A DNA stretch of 64,000 nucleotides from Qipengyuania gaetbuli (GCF_009827315.1 NZ_WTYF01000004.1:496001-560000), one strand, 5' to 3'. Positions 25,215 through 36,162 are shown, counted from the first letter of the stretch. Made by a program: numbers and translations. Notes: generated by a model from the sequence alone, not told the origin.

Positions 25215-25814
25215 TCAGCTTTCCGGACGGGTGGCCGGGAGCGGCTCGTCGATCTCGCTAGCCGGGCGGCCCGGCCAATATTCGAGCGGGCGGCTTACAC
25301 CCGGACCGCGCTTGCCGGCTTCCCAGGCGTTGATGCAATTGTCCTGCGCCTTGTCGGCACAGATCGGCAGCTCGCCATCGGCAGCACGATCGCTGGCCGG
25401 CGTTGTCTGGATCACTTCGCTGCGCACGAAACGCGGACCAGTGGTCGCAGCCGAAGCAGAAGTCCGCGCGGCGACAGCCGTGTCGCTGGCATTGCTCATC
25501 TGCGCGGCAACGGCGGTCCATGCCTGCGCGCGCTGTTCGGGGGTCATCTCGTAGATACGCACCCGCTGGCTATCGTTGAGCACCCACCAGCCGGCGTTCT
25601 GCTCGGGCGTAAGCGTCCAGTAGTATTCCTGCACGCCATAGGGCCATGCGTCGTAGGCGACGCGGCGGACTTCGGGCCAGCCATCGTACATGACCTGCTG
25701 GGTATCGGTCATGACATAGACATTGCCCTCTGCATCGACTGCGACATCCTGGGCGACCGAAGGCGAAGCGGCGAGCGCAAGCGCGGCGGCTCCGGCGAAA
25801 ATCAGCTTATTCAA
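25215..25814 (-). CDS. Secreted protein of unknown function
   Basis: The 199-residue product starts with TTG at 25814, supported by AGGAG seven nt upstream. Its signal peptide (LIFAGAAALALAASPSVAQ) predicts export and cleavage near residue 22. The mature part contains aromatic-rich repeats of a kind (YDGWPEVRR, YDAWPYGVQEYYW), a TPEQ-containing segment twice, and a C-terminal pair of cysteines (ICADKAQDNCINAWEAGKRGP). I see no catalytic motif. It is divergent from the uvrD-like gene. Confidence 0.8.
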   Translation of the reverse strand: MNKLIFAGAAALALAASPSVAQDVAVDAEGNVYVMTDTQQVMYDGWPEVRRVAYDAWPYGVQEYYWTLTPEQNAGWWVLNDSQRVRIYEMTPEQRAQAWTAVAAQMSNASDTAVAARTSASAATTGPRFVRSEVIQTTPASDRAADGELPICADKAQDNCINAWEAGKRGPGVSRPLEYWPGRPASEIDEPLPATRPES

Positions 25815-25923
25815 AGCACTTCTCCTATTTTCTCATTGCACAGACTACGCGAAACAGGCCGCGAATGTTCCGGAAGCCGGCTTTGCAGGCTTGTGTTGCC
25901 GCTATTCGTTCCCTAGCCGTTCC

Positions 25924-28242
25924 ATGACCATGCCGGATTTGCCTGTCCCTCCCAAAAGCGAAGAAAACCCCGGAATTCCGCCCTATGCGGCCATGTTGAA
26001 TGCACCGCAGCGCGAAGCCGTGCTGACGACGGAAGGCCCTGTGCTGATGCTGGCCGGTGCCGGGACAGGAAAGACCGCGGCGCTCACCGCAAGATTGGCT
26101 CATCTCATCGCAACGCGGCGTGCATGGCCCAGCGAAATCCTCTGCGTCACCTTCACCAACAAGGCTGCGCGCGAAATGCGGGACCGTGTCGGGCGGCATA
26201 TCGGAGACGCGGTGGAAGGGATGCCGTGGCTCGGCACGTTCCATTCAATCGGTGCCAAGATGCTTCGCCGCCACGCCGAACTGGCGGGACTGGAAAGCAA
26301 TTACACCATCCTCGACACGGACGACCAGCTGCGCCTCCTCAAGCAACTCGTCCAGGAACAGGAACTGGACGAAAAGCGCTGGCCCGCCCGCCAGCTGGCC
26401 GGCCTTATCGACCGGTGGAAGAACCGCGGCCTCAACCCCGGCGATCTCGATGCGGTCGAGAACGAAGCCTATGCCAATGGTCGCGGGGCGCAGTTCTACA
26501 AGCTTTATCAGGAACGGCTTAAGTCCCTGAACGCCTGCGATTTCGGCGATTTGCTGCTGCACATGCTCAACATCTTCCGCCAGCACCGCGACGTGCTGGC
26601 GCAATACCAGCAGCGGTTCAAATACATCCTCGTGGACGAGTATCAGGACACGAACCAAGTCCAGTACCTGTGGCTCCGCCTGCTCGCGCAGGAACGCAAA
26701 AATATTTGCGTTGTCGGAGACGACGACCAGTCGATCTATTCCTGGCGCGGTGCCGAGGTGGCGAACATCCTGCGCTTCGAAAAAGATTTTCCGGGCGCCG
26801 CCGTAGTAAAGCTGGAACAGAACTACCGCTCCACCCCGCAAATCCTTGCCGCCGCATCGGGCCTGATCGACGCCAACAGCGAAAGGCTCGGCAAGACGCT
26901 CTGGACCGAGCTTCCTGCGGGCGAGAAAGTGCGCGTGGTCGGCGTATGGGATGGCCCCGAAGAAGCGCGGCGTGTCGGCGAAGCGATCGAACGGCTAGAA
27001 TCCGAAGGCGCACCGCTGGACGAGGTCGCCATCCTTGTGCGCGCCCAGTACCAGACCCGCGAATTCGAAGACCGCTTCATCCAGATCGGCGTCAACTACC
27101 GGATCGTCGGCGGTTTCCGCTTCTACGAGCGCGCGGAAATCCGCGACATGCTCGCCTACCTGCGCGTCATCGCCCAGCCAGCAGACGATCTCGCGTTCGA
27201 GCGGATCTACAACCAGCCAAAGCGCGGCCTAGGCGCCAAGACACTCGACGCGATGCGACGACATGCGCGGCGGATACAGGCTCCACTGGCGGCAGCGTCG
27301 TTGGACCTTGCCGATAGCGACGAGCTGCCGCCGCGTGCCCGCAATACTCTCGTCGGTCTCCTGGGCCAATTCGTACACTGGCGCGAAGAGGCAGAGCGGG
27401 TAACGCCGTCCGAACTCTTGCGCCGCGTAGTGACCGAAAGCGGTTACGAGGAAATGCTCCAGAAGGACCCCAACGCCGAAAGTGCCGGCAGGCTCGAAAA
27501 CCTGACCGAACTCGCCCGCGCAATGGAAGACTACGAGTCGCTGACTGATTTCCTCGAGCACGTCGGGCTGGTGATGGACAATGACCGGGCAGACGATGGC
27601 GAGAAAGTCACCATCATGACCATGCACGCGGCCAAGGGGCTGGAATTCGACCATGTATTCCTGCCCGGCTGGGAAGAAGGCGTCTTCCCCAGCCAGCGGG
27701 CTATCGACGAAGGTGGGCTCGCCAGTCTCGAGGAGGAACGCCGCCTCGCATATGTCGCGATCACCCGTGCGAAGCGACGCTGCACGATCTATCACGCGGC
27801 CAACCGGCGCATTTATGGTCAGTGGACCAGTTCCATCCCGAGCAGGTTCATCGAGGAACTGCCGCAGGAGCATATCGAGAGCGAAACCACGATGAGCGGC
27901 GGCGCCTCGCTATGGCGCGCAAACTGGTCGGAGCATGAGGACCCCTTCGCCCACGTATCGTCCAGCCGTCCCGAACGCTCTACGGCGCGGGGGCCCGGAT
28001 GGCAGCGGGCGATTTCCACGGGATATGACACGACGCCCAAGCGGCTTGCCGAACCCGGGCGAAGCGCGGCCAGTTTCGCCGCCAAGCCGCGTACCGATAT
28101 CGCGATCGGTGTGCGCGTGTTCCACGACAAGTTCGGCTATGGCCTCGTGACCGACCAGGAAGGCAACAAGCTGACGATCGAGTTCGAGAAAGCAGGCGAA
28201 AAGCGCGTACTCGACAGCTTCGTGAAGCCGGTTTCCGATTAG
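25924..28242 (+). CDS. ATP-dependent DNA helicase UvrD/PcrA type
   Basis: The product of 772 residues is a superfamily 1A 3'-5' helicase used in nucleotide excision and mismatch repair. Motifs appear in order: Q motif (LNAPQREAV), Walker A (AGAGTGKTAALTARLA), VTFTNKAAREM (Ia), VDEYQDTN (II), GDDDQSIYSWRGA (III), QNYRS (IV), TMHAAKGLEFDHVF (V) and VAITRAKRR (VI). The C-terminal tail has the UvrD/PcrA-type tudor-like segment GVRVFHDKFGYG. ATG 25924 is used, and ATG 25930 is an equally possible start two codons on. It ends overlapping a convergent gene by 4 nt. Confidence 0.95.
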   Translation: MTMPDLPVPPKSEENPGIPPYAAMLNAPQREAVLTTEGPVLMLAGAGTGKTAALTARLAHLIATRRAWPSEILCVTFTNKAAREMRDRVGRHIGDAVEGMPWLGTFHSIGAKMLRRHAELAGLESNYTILDTDDQLRLLKQLVQEQELDEKRWPARQLAGLIDRWKNRGLNPGDLDAVENEAYANGRGAQFYKLYQERLKSLNACDFGDLLLHMLNIFRQHRDVLAQYQQRFKYILVDEYQDTNQVQYLWLRLLAQERKNICVVGDDDQSIYSWRGAEVANILRFEKDFPGAAVVKLEQNYRSTPQILAAASGLIDANSERLGKTLWTELPAGEKVRVVGVWDGPEEARRVGEAIERLESEGAPLDEVAILVRAQYQTREFEDRFIQIGVNYRIVGGFRFYERAEIRDMLAYLRVIAQPADDLAFERIYNQPKRGLGAKTLDAMRRHARRIQAPLAAASLDLADSDELPPRARNTLVGLLGQFVHWREEAERVTPSELLRRVVTESGYEEMLQKDPNAESAGRLENLTELARAMEDYESLTDFLEHVGLVMDNDRADDGEKVTIMTMHAAKGLEFDHVFLPGWEEGVFPSQRAIDEGGLASLEEERRLAYVAITRAKRRCTIYHAANRRIYGQWTSSIPSRFIEELPQEHIESETTMSGGASLWRANWSEHEDPFAHVSSSRPERSTARGPGWQRAISTGYDTTPKRLAEPGRSAASFAAKPRTDIAIGVRVFHDKFGYGLVTDQEGNKLTIEFEKAGEKRVLDSFVKPVSD

Positions 28243-29066
28243 GCGGCGGCTTCGGTTTCCTCTGCTGCCGGGTCCTTGCGGCGCGTCCAGTAGCGCTTTT
28301 CGAACGGGCGTAGCAATTCCCCGCCCAAGTTCCGCGTACCTTCCGCAATGCCGGTCTCACAATTGAGATAGGGCGTCGGGTCGCAATAGGATCCGAACAT
28401 CTTGTCCCAGAGGGTGAGCGTGTTGCCGTAATTGGTGCCCATCAGTTCCTCGTCACGGATGTGATGCAGGCGATGGGCTGCCGGCGACAGCAAGACCCTG
28501 CCGAAAATGCCCAGCGTCCACGGCACATCGCAATGCACGAAGAAGCCCCAGAACGCGATGACGAGACCTGCAAGACCGATCGACCATTCCGGGAGACCAA
28601 GAAGAAGCAGGAGCGAAATGTCGACGCAAACGCTCAGCAGCTTGCTAAGCGGGTGCTTGCGCTGGACGGACAGCCACGACAGCGCCGTATCAGCATGGTG
28701 CGTTGCATGAATGCGCCAGAGCAGCGGCGAATGCTCGAAACGGTGGCGCCAATAGACGACGAAATCATACAGCAGGAACGCGGCAAGGACCGTGAGCGGG
28801 GCTGGCAGGGATTCCCAGAAAGGCGCGAATAGTGCGCCCATTCCAAGAGCTTCGCGGATCGCACCGCTCGGCAGGGCGAGAAGCGGTGCAAGCAGGACCA
28901 GATTGATCAGCGCGAGGCTGAGATTGGTCGTGAATTCCTTGCGCGTGCGGACCATCGCATCGAGCAGGCCGGTGCGCTTCACAAGGAGAGCGAGGCTGCC
29001 GAAGAAGAACCCCGCCAAGAGCAGGAGATTCAGCGTCGATCGCAAGGGTTCGTAAAAGATTTCCAT
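28239..29066 (-). CDS. Fatty acid hydroxylase / sterol desaturase superfamily protein
   Basis: The product of 275 residues is an integral membrane di-iron oxygenase-type protein. The histidine clusters are HRFEH, HATHH and HRLHH, with a further His in FFVHCDVPW. Together they give the eight-His pattern of this superfamily. Four or so hydrophobic segments surround them. Members hydroxylate or desaturate lipids, sterols or carotenoids, and the substrate cannot be set from sequence. The ATG at 29066 has AGGGA seven nt upstream. It converges on the uvrD-like gene with a 4-nt overlap. Confidence 0.85.
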   Translation of the reverse strand: MEIFYEPLRSTLNLLLLAGFFFGSLALLVKRTGLLDAMVRTRKEFTTNLSLALINLVLLAPLLALPSGAIREALGMGALFAPFWESLPAPLTVLAAFLLYDFVVYWRHRFEHSPLLWRIHATHHADTALSWLSVQRKHPLSKLLSVCVDISLLLLLGLPEWSIGLAGLVIAFWGFFVHCDVPWTLGIFGRVLLSPAAHRLHHIRDEELMGTNYGNTLTLWDKMFGSYCDPTPYLNCETGIAEGTRNLGGELLRPFEKRYWTRRKDPAAEETEAAA

Positions 29067-29109
29067 CACGCCATCCCTGCTACAAGATTGTAGTTAGGGA
29101 GACGTTAAG

Positions 29110-30507
<1,398 letters not shown>

Positions 30508-30540
30508 GCGCTTGTGAATGCCCCAGAGATTTGGATAGGC

Positions 30541-30563
30541 AAAAGGGGCCGCCAAAGGCAGCC
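30541..30563 (-). terminator. Intrinsic terminator upstream of the DEAD-box gene
   Basis: On the minus strand a 7-bp stem with one G-U pair (GGCTGCC and GGCGGCC, loop TTT) is followed by CCTTTTG. It lies after the stop of the 30618 gene and before the helicase ATG at 30507, so it separates the two transcripts. It also argues against the longer helicase start. Confidence 0.55.
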
Positions 30564-30617
30564 TCTCTCGGCGCCGCCCTTCGCCGTTTTAGGTCTCCCA
30601 GTCAAGGAAAACCCCGC

Positions 30618-31211
30618 TCAGTCGCCCGTCTGGATGACCATTTCGCGCAGACGCGAGACCTGACATTTTGCGCCCGACCGGCTCATCAGGCGATCCCGGT
30701 CGACGCACAGCATGCCGTCATCCGACGGTTCCATGTAGAAACCCTGGTAGAATTCACGCGGGCTACAGCCCTTTTCCAGCTGGGCGGACAGCGTCCGGCG
30801 GTCGCGCAGGAACAGCATCAGCCGGTCGCCGCGCTCGGCAACGCCGCCTATGCGCTTTGCCTCGACGCACTTGGCGAAAGGGCGCTCAACCAGACGTGGA
30901 CGCGACGCTGGGGTCGTTTCGGCCATCAGGCTCTGGCGCATGGGGGCCGGTGCCGGTGAAATACGCAGGATCACCCTGCCCTCGATACGGACCTGGTTGG
31001 CGCCTGCCGGGCGCGGTGCTTCAAGCAGAGGCGACCAGCCCGGTGCAGCGCTCGAAAGTGGCAGCGGACTGATGCTGCGGTCTGCAGTCCGCGATTGCGA
31101 CCATGCCTGACCGCCGCAAATCGGCGCCTCACCCGTATTCTCCACGACCCGGTCCCCGCCATTCGACAGGGCAAGCGCCAAGGGCGCAATCAGGGTGAAG
31201 AGATTGGGCAT
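30618..31211 (-). CDS. Exported protein of unknown function
   Basis: The 197-residue product from ATG 31211 begins with MPNLFTLIAPLALALSNGG, a probable signal sequence. An alternative GTG at 31238 would add nine residues. The mature protein has several cysteines (ICGG, AKCVEAKR, GCSPREF, MLCVDRD and AKCQVS) spaced so that disulfides are plausible, and a mid-region with IEGRVILRISPAPAP. No catalytic motif or named family is recognised. It is divergent from the FAD-linked oxidase gene and is followed by a terminator. Confidence 0.7.
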   Translation of the reverse strand: MPNLFTLIAPLALALSNGGDRVVENTGEAPICGGQAWSQSRTADRSISPLPLSSAAPGWSPLLEAPRPAGANQVRIEGRVILRISPAPAPMRQSLMAETTPASRPRLVERPFAKCVEAKRIGGVAERGDRLMLFLRDRRTLSAQLEKGCSPREFYQGFYMEPSDDGMLCVDRDRLMSRSGAKCQVSRLREMVIQTGD

Positions 31212-31361
31212 CGGGGCGTCGATAATCCTCGTGACCACGCGAGCGGAATTTCCGGCGTGTGGTCACGCCCTGCCCCTCGCCAATTGAATATCGGCTTAAT
31301 TCCATTGCCGCAGAAGGCAAGTGGTGGCTTTTTCCCCGCCGCTTGTGGCATGGGCGCATCG

Positions 31362-32813
31362 ATGAGCGACAGATACGAAGCCTTCGTCGAGGAAGCGGCC
31401 GCATTGCTTGGTCCGCGCGGCTTTACCCGGGATCCCGAACTGGTGGGCCCCTGGCTGACCGACTGGCGCGGTCGCTATACCGGTAGAGCGATCGGCCTCG
31501 CTTCGCCCGACAGCACGATCCAGGTGTCCGAATTCGTGCAGCTTTGTGTCCGCCACCGGGTGCCGATCGTCCCGCAAGGGGGCAACAGCGGAATGTCGGG
31601 CGGCGCTACGCCTGACGAGAGCGGGAATGCAGTCGTCCTCTCGCTTCGCCGGATGAACCGGTTCAGACATTTCGATCCTTCAGAGGGCCAGATTACCTGC
31701 GATGCCGGTGTCGTCCTGCAGACCCTCCACGAGGAAGCGGAGAAACACGGACTGCGCTTCCCGCTCACGCTTGGAGGCAAAGGCTCGGCCACCATCGGGG
31801 GGCTGATTTCCACCAATGCAGGCGGTACGCAGGTGCTGCGCCACGGCACGATGCGCAACCAGGTGCTTGGTCTCGAGGCAGTCCTTGCGGATGGCACCAT
31901 CCTCGACACGCTGACCCCACTCAAGAAGGACAATCGCGGCTTCGAGCTCAAGCAGCTGCTGATCGGATCGGAAGGGACGCTAGGCATCGTTACGGGCGCG
32001 ACCCTCCGGCTCCTCCCTCAAACCGGGGGCAGGATCGTCGCATGGGTCGGCCTGCCTACGTTGCAGCATGCAAGGCAGCTCCTGCTCCATGTCGAGGCAG
32101 CGACTGGTGACACGCTGGAAGGCTTCGAGGTTCTGCCGGACCATAGCCTGCGCGCTGTCCTTGATCACCTTCCCGATGCACGTGCGCCGCTGGCTGGCAC
32201 CCATTCCTGGAACGCGCTGTTCGAACTGGTGGGCAGACCGGGCGAAGAAGCTCAGCTGCGCGAACTCGCCGAAGATGTTCTGGCCGATGCCATGGAACGC
32301 GGCCTGATCGACGATGCGACGATCGCGGCAAACGAAACGCAGGCAGAGGCCTTCTGGCTTATCCGCGATTCCATCGCCCCGGCAGAGCGCGCGATCGGGC
32401 CTGCCATGCAACACGACATCTCGGTTCCCGTGGCTCGGATGGCCGATTTCGTCGAGCACGCTTCGCCCGCTGTCGAGCAGAAGTTTCCGGGGACAAGGGC
32501 TGTCGCCTTCGGACATCTCGGGGACGGCAATGTCCATTTTCATGTCCTTGCACCAGCCAGCGCCGTTCGCGGCGAATGGGAAGCGGTCGAAGGTAAGAAG
32601 ATCAGTGCCTTCGTTCACGATCTTGTCACGGACTGGGACGGTTCCATCAGCGCAGAGCACGGCATCGGGCAGATGAAGCGCGACGAGCTGGGCAGACTGG
32701 GCGACCCGGCCGCGCTGTCGGTCATGCGCGCGGTCAAGCAGGCGCTGGACCCGTCCGGATTGCTCAACCCCGGCAAACTCGTACCGCTTGCGAAAGAAGG
32801 CGGGACCGCCTAA
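31362..32813 (+). CDS. FAD-linked oxidase (D-lactate/2-hydroxyacid dehydrogenase type)
   Basis: The product of 483 residues combines an N-terminal PCMH-type FAD-binding domain (VPIVPQGGNSGMSGGATPD, then GKGSATIGGLISTNAGG) with a C-terminal FAD-oxidase domain. The latter contains HLGDGNVHFHVLAP and the SISAEHGIGQMKRDEL segment. This is the vanillyl-alcohol-oxidase family layout of GlcD, Dld2 and D-2-hydroxyglutarate dehydrogenases. The exact hydroxyacid cannot be set. ATG 31362 is used, with another ATG four codons upstream. Redox partner genes are not adjacent. Confidence 0.87.
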   Translation: MSDRYEAFVEEAAALLGPRGFTRDPELVGPWLTDWRGRYTGRAIGLASPDSTIQVSEFVQLCVRHRVPIVPQGGNSGMSGGATPDESGNAVVLSLRRMNRFRHFDPSEGQITCDAGVVLQTLHEEAEKHGLRFPLTLGGKGSATIGGLISTNAGGTQVLRHGTMRNQVLGLEAVLADGTILDTLTPLKKDNRGFELKQLLIGSEGTLGIVTGATLRLLPQTGGRIVAWVGLPTLQHARQLLLHVEAATGDTLEGFEVLPDHSLRAVLDHLPDARAPLAGTHSWNALFELVGRPGEEAQLRELAEDVLADAMERGLIDDATIAANETQAEAFWLIRDSIAPAERAIGPAMQHDISVPVARMADFVEHASPAVEQKFPGTRAVAFGHLGDGNVHFHVLAPASAVRGEWEAVEGKKISAFVHDLVTDWDGSISAEHGIGQMKRDELGRLGDPAALSVMRAVKQALDPSGLLNPGKLVPLAKEGGTA

Positions 32814-32834
32814 GCCCCTCGCCGAGGGCGCATG

Positions 32835-32851
32835 CAGGCCGTTGCGGCCTG
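32835..32851 (+). terminator. Short hairpin between the oxidase and sapC genes
   Basis: CAGGCCG and CGGCCTG form a perfect 7-bp stem with loop TTG, 22 nt after the oxidase stop. There is no T-tract. It could end the oxidase transcript or lie in the leader of the downstream gene. Confidence 0.35.
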
Positions 32852-32894
32852 TGTTCCATACCCAAAATCATCAACCTGTTTTCGGAGAATTTCC

Positions 32895-33668
32895 ATGGCG
32901 AGCGCGCCGCAGCAGCCTCAACTGCCCCTTTTCTTCAACGATCTCATGCCGCTGAACAGCCGCGATCATGCGAATTACAAGTCGCGCACGCTGGACTCGG
33001 CTCCGTGGCTTTCGAAGGCGCACGCCATTCCGCTGACCGTCGATGAATTCGTCCAGGCGCAACGCCACTTCCCGATCGTATTTTCGACCGGCGACAACCC
33101 GCTTCCGCTCGCCCTGATGGGCCTGAATGAAGGCGTGAACACCTTCGTCGACGCAGAGGGCAAGGTGAAGGATCCGGTTTACATCCCGGCCTACATCCGT
33201 CGCTATCCGTTCATGCTGGCTCGCATCACCAAGGACAACGACCAGCTTTCGCTGTGCTTCGACCCGACCAGCGAAGCTGTCGGCGAATTCGAAGAAGGCC
33301 GTCCGCTGTTCGAAAATGGCGAATCGACCGATGCGACCAAGCAGATCCTCGATTTCTGCCAGAACTTCGAAGCGGCTGCCCAGCGCACGCAGGCCTTCCT
33401 GCAGCAGATCAAGGACGCTGACCTCCTCATGGACGGCGAAGTGTCGATTCAGGTCGAAAACAACGACCAGCCGTTCGTTTATCGCGGCTTCAAGATGGTC
33501 AACCAAGAAAAGCTCCAGGAGCTTCCGGGCGACAAGCTCGAGGAATTCAACAAGAGCGGCCTGATGATGCTCCTGCACGCACACATGTTCTCGCTCGACA
33601 ACATGCGCGTCATCTTCGCACGCCAGGCCGAGCAGGGCTGGAAGCCTACGCCGCTCGCCAACGCCTGA
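32895..33668 (+). CDS. SapC family protein
   Basis: The product of 257 residues matches the SapC family, whose Campylobacter member was found with surface-layer genes. In alphaproteobacteria the function is unknown. Visible family features are the N-terminal FFNDLMPLNSRDHANYK, the central YIPAYIRRYPFML and LCFDPTSEAV, and the C-terminal ALNS-like LLHAHMFSLDNM. There is no signal peptide. The ATG at 32895 has GGAG seven nt upstream, which decides the start against an in-frame ATG at 32832. Confidence 0.88.
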   Translation: MASAPQQPQLPLFFNDLMPLNSRDHANYKSRTLDSAPWLSKAHAIPLTVDEFVQAQRHFPIVFSTGDNPLPLALMGLNEGVNTFVDAEGKVKDPVYIPAYIRRYPFMLARITKDNDQLSLCFDPTSEAVGEFEEGRPLFENGESTDATKQILDFCQNFEAAAQRTQAFLQQIKDADLLMDGEVSIQVENNDQPFVYRGFKMVNQEKLQELPGDKLEEFNKSGLMMLLHAHMFSLDNMRVIFARQAEQGWKPTPLANA

Positions 33669-33688
33669 GCCGGCGACAGGGCAGGAAG

Positions 33689-34705
33689 TTGCTTCCCGAC
33701 CTGAAACGGAAAATAGCGTGGCCGGTGACCCTCGTGGTTCTCGGCCACCTTTCGTTCGGGCTTGGTGCCTGTGCGCCTGCAGTATCTGCAGAGCCTGCCT
33801 TCGCCCCCTCACCCGCGCAGAGCCCGCTGGAAGTGTTCCAGTCGAAGGAAGATGTGCTGTTCCGCACCGGTTACCGGCTGGCAGCGGCAAATGCCGCTTA
33901 TTGCGATGCCGTGAAGCCGAGCGTCGGCCTGCTGGTCCATGACGCCAGGGCATACTCGCGCCCCGATGCCGTGCGCGCGACTTTCGGGCTTGCCGGGGAC
34001 ATCGGCGTCCAGTCGGTTGCTGACGGATCGCCTGCTGCTCTTGCAGGGATCGGGCAGAACGACACACTTCTGGCGATCGACGGGAACGACATCGCACAGA
34101 TCGAGGCCGGCGAGCGCAAGGATTGGGTGCGCGCCAGCGCGATCGCCGATCAGATCGAGAAATCCGCAAAGGACGGGACCGTCACCCTGGAATGGCGCAA
34201 ACCCGATGGCCGCGTGATCAATTTGCCCCTCGCTTCGCAGACCGTTTGCGCCAGCCGCTTCGAGCTTCTGAGCGGGAAGGACGGAGCCAGTGCAGACGGC
34301 GGGCGCGTGCTTGTCGGCGAGAATTTTCCCGGCCTATCCTATTCGGAACCCGAGTTCGCCGCATTGCTGGCGCACGAAATGGCGCACAACCTCCTCGGCC
34401 ACATTCCTTACCTTACCGAGAGGGGCAATGGCGGCGGAAGAGTGCGCATGACGGAACGCGATGCTGATCGCCTCATGCCCTGGCTACTCGTCAATGCAGG
34501 TTACGACCCGGCTGCTGCCGCCGGCTTCATGCGCCGCTGGGGGCCGCGCCATGGCGGGTGGATTTTCCGCAACCGCTCGCACGACGGATGGGACGAACGT
34601 GTGGAACTGATCGAGGCCGAGTTGCCCGCAATTGCGGTTGTGACCCGCGATGGCCGCGTCGATTGGCGGACCCACTTCAGGCCGCTGCTCGACAAGAACA
34701 AGTAG
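33689..34705 (+). CDS. PDZ-containing HExxH metallopeptidase-like exported protein
   Basis: The product of 338 residues starts at TTG 33689 with AGGG upstream. Its N-terminus (WPVTLVVLGHLSFGLGACA) is a lipoprotein-type signal with a Cys at the end of the hydrophobic core. A PDZ-like segment at about residues 95-160 (SVADGSPAALAGIGQNDTLLAIDG) precedes the metal site HEMAHN near residue 230. A later ERDAD motif probably supplies the third ligand, as in M48-type peptidases. It is likely a periplasmic or outer-membrane-facing quality-control protease. It lies 20 nt after sapC. Confidence 0.8.
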   Translation: MLPDLKRKIAWPVTLVVLGHLSFGLGACAPAVSAEPAFAPSPAQSPLEVFQSKEDVLFRTGYRLAAANAAYCDAVKPSVGLLVHDARAYSRPDAVRATFGLAGDIGVQSVADGSPAALAGIGQNDTLLAIDGNDIAQIEAGERKDWVRASAIADQIEKSAKDGTVTLEWRKPDGRVINLPLASQTVCASRFELLSGKDGASADGGRVLVGENFPGLSYSEPEFAALLAHEMAHNLLGHIPYLTERGNGGGRVRMTERDADRLMPWLLVNAGYDPAAAAGFMRRWGPRHGGWIFRNRSHDGWDERVELIEAELPAIAVVTRDGRVDWRTHFRPLLDKNK

Positions 34706-34715
34706 TTTGGCCGGC

Positions 34716-35639
34716 CTACTCGGCAGCCTGGCGGAAGCTGTCTCCGGGACTCAGGCCCGCAACCTCTCCCGCAAGCGCATTGACCACCCCTGCGATAATG
34801 CGGGCCACGCGAGGCAGCCTGGCGCTCGGCCGATCGAGACGCGCATCGAGGTAGGTCGACCGGCAGACTTCGAGCTGCAAGGCATGAATTCCGCGCCGGG
34901 GCGCGCCATGGCGGTCGAGGACATATCCCCCGGAGTAAGGCCGGTTGTGGGTTGCCGCCCTCCCCGCCGACGCGAAATAGTTGAGCGCCCTCGCAGACAG
35001 CGCGCCGTCGCAGCTGGTGCCGAACCGGTCCCCGATCACGAATTCGGGCTGGGCACCGCCATGCAGCCTGCGCGGCAGGGGCGGCATCGAATGAAGGTCG
35101 ACGAGTACGGCCGCGCCCCACCTGTCCCGCAACCTCTCCAGAGTGCGGCCAAGCGCCGCATGGTATGGCCGGTGAACCGTCTCGATCCTGTGATCGAGTT
35201 CGCTTCGCTCGAGCGGTTGTTTCCAGATTTCCCCGAGCCCGGGCAGCCTGCGAGGAACAAGGCCGAGCCCGCTGCGTGCACGGCGATTGGCGAGCGAATG
35301 CACATTCTTGCGTGGTTTGACTCCCATGATCATCGACCAGTCGACATCGTCGGGAGCGCGGTTGAGATCGATAATCGCGCGAGGCGTGTGTGCGACGAGC
35401 AACGCAGCCCCCGTCAGTTCCGCAACCTGGCGCGCAAGTTCGTCGGCAAACCTGTCTTCAAGCCGGATTATGCAGTCGGGATCGCGGAGAGTGTACCGCA
35501 ATCCGTCCGGGTAAGCACGACCACCATGAGGAGCCGCCAACAGGATCGGCACCGGGAACTCTTCGCCCACCGTCAGGGTAAACGGTTCGACCGGGCGGTT
35601 CGAATCGCTTTCTGGCTGCCCCGTGTTGCTCGACGTCAT
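34716..35639 (-). CDS. N-formylglutamate amidohydrolase family protein
   Basis: The product of 307 residues belongs to the FGase family, which hydrolyses N-formylglutamate in histidine breakdown or related N-acyl amino acids. Family residues include the N-terminal PHGGRAYP, the LIVAHTPRAIIDLNRA segment with its Arg/Asp pair, and VDLHSMPP, a metal-site region. No hut genes are adjacent, so the histidine link is not supported by context. The ATG at 35639 is preferred over the longer frame. It converges on the peptidase gene with a gap of about 10 nt. Confidence 0.85.
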   Translation of the reverse strand: MTSSNTGQPESDSNRPVEPFTLTVGEEFPVPILLAAPHGGRAYPDGLRYTLRDPDCIIRLEDRFADELARQVAELTGAALLVAHTPRAIIDLNRAPDDVDWSMIMGVKPRKNVHSLANRRARSGLGLVPRRLPGLGEIWKQPLERSELDHRIETVHRPYHAALGRTLERLRDRWGAAVLVDLHSMPPLPRRLHGGAQPEFVIGDRFGTSCDGALSARALNYFASAGRAATHNRPYSGGYVLDRHGAPRRGIHALQLEVCRSTYLDARLDRPSARLPRVARIIAGVVNALAGEVAGLSPGDSFRQAAE

Positions 35640-35751
35640 AACGTCAGGAATGGCGCGTTGTCTTAGGCAAGTCAAAACCGGCTGCGTCATTGAGGGACAC
35701 CGGCTCATGCGGCACAAGATTTGTTAAGCGATTTGGGTTAGGAAGCGCAGC

Positions 35752-36144
35752 ATGAGTGAGCCGAACCACAAGCGAATCCTGCTCGCCGAGGATGACGATG
35801 CCATGCGCACCTACCTCGAGCGCGCGCTCGACAATGCCGGGTACATCGTCGACTCTGTCGACCGTGGCACCAAGGCCGTTCCGCTGCTCGAGAAGGGCGA
35901 TTACGACCTCCTCCTCTCCGACATAGTCATGCCGGAAATGGACGGGATCGAACTCGCCCAGCGCTGCAACGAGATCAGCCCTGCAACGAAGGTCATGTTC
36001 ATCACCGGCTTCGCAGCCGTTACGCTCAAGGCAAGCGCCGAGCAGCCGCACGCAAAGGTTCTCTCAAAGCCGTTCCACCTTCGCGACCTGGTTTTCGAGG
36101 TCGAACGGGTGCTTGGCGGACAGGTCAGCGCACAGCTTTTGTAA
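35752..36144 (+). CDS. CpdR-like single-domain response regulator
   Basis: The product of 130 residues is a single receiver domain. It has the acidic pocket D14-D15-D16, phospho-site D57 (LLSDIVMPEMDG), the T in FITGFAA and the conserved lysine in LSKPFHLRDL. This pattern, especially the PFHLRDLV ending, is that of CpdR, which in Caulobacter adapts cell-cycle substrates to ClpXP under control of the CckA-ChpT phosphorelay. The chpT and cckA genes are not in the window. It sits just before a tRNA-Val gene. Confidence 0.9.
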   Translation: MSEPNHKRILLAEDDDAMRTYLERALDNAGYIVDSVDRGTKAVPLLEKGDYDLLLSDIVMPEMDGIELAQRCNEISPATKVMFITGFAAVTLKASAEQPHAKVLSKPFHLRDLVFEVERVLGGQVSAQLL

Positions 36145-36162
36145 TTTGCACCGATTTGCCCC

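Noticed and set aside
30508..30555. Longer N-terminus of the DEAD-box helicase
   Set aside because: The extension would start within a terminator hairpin of the upstream gene, and the family begins at the internal methionine.
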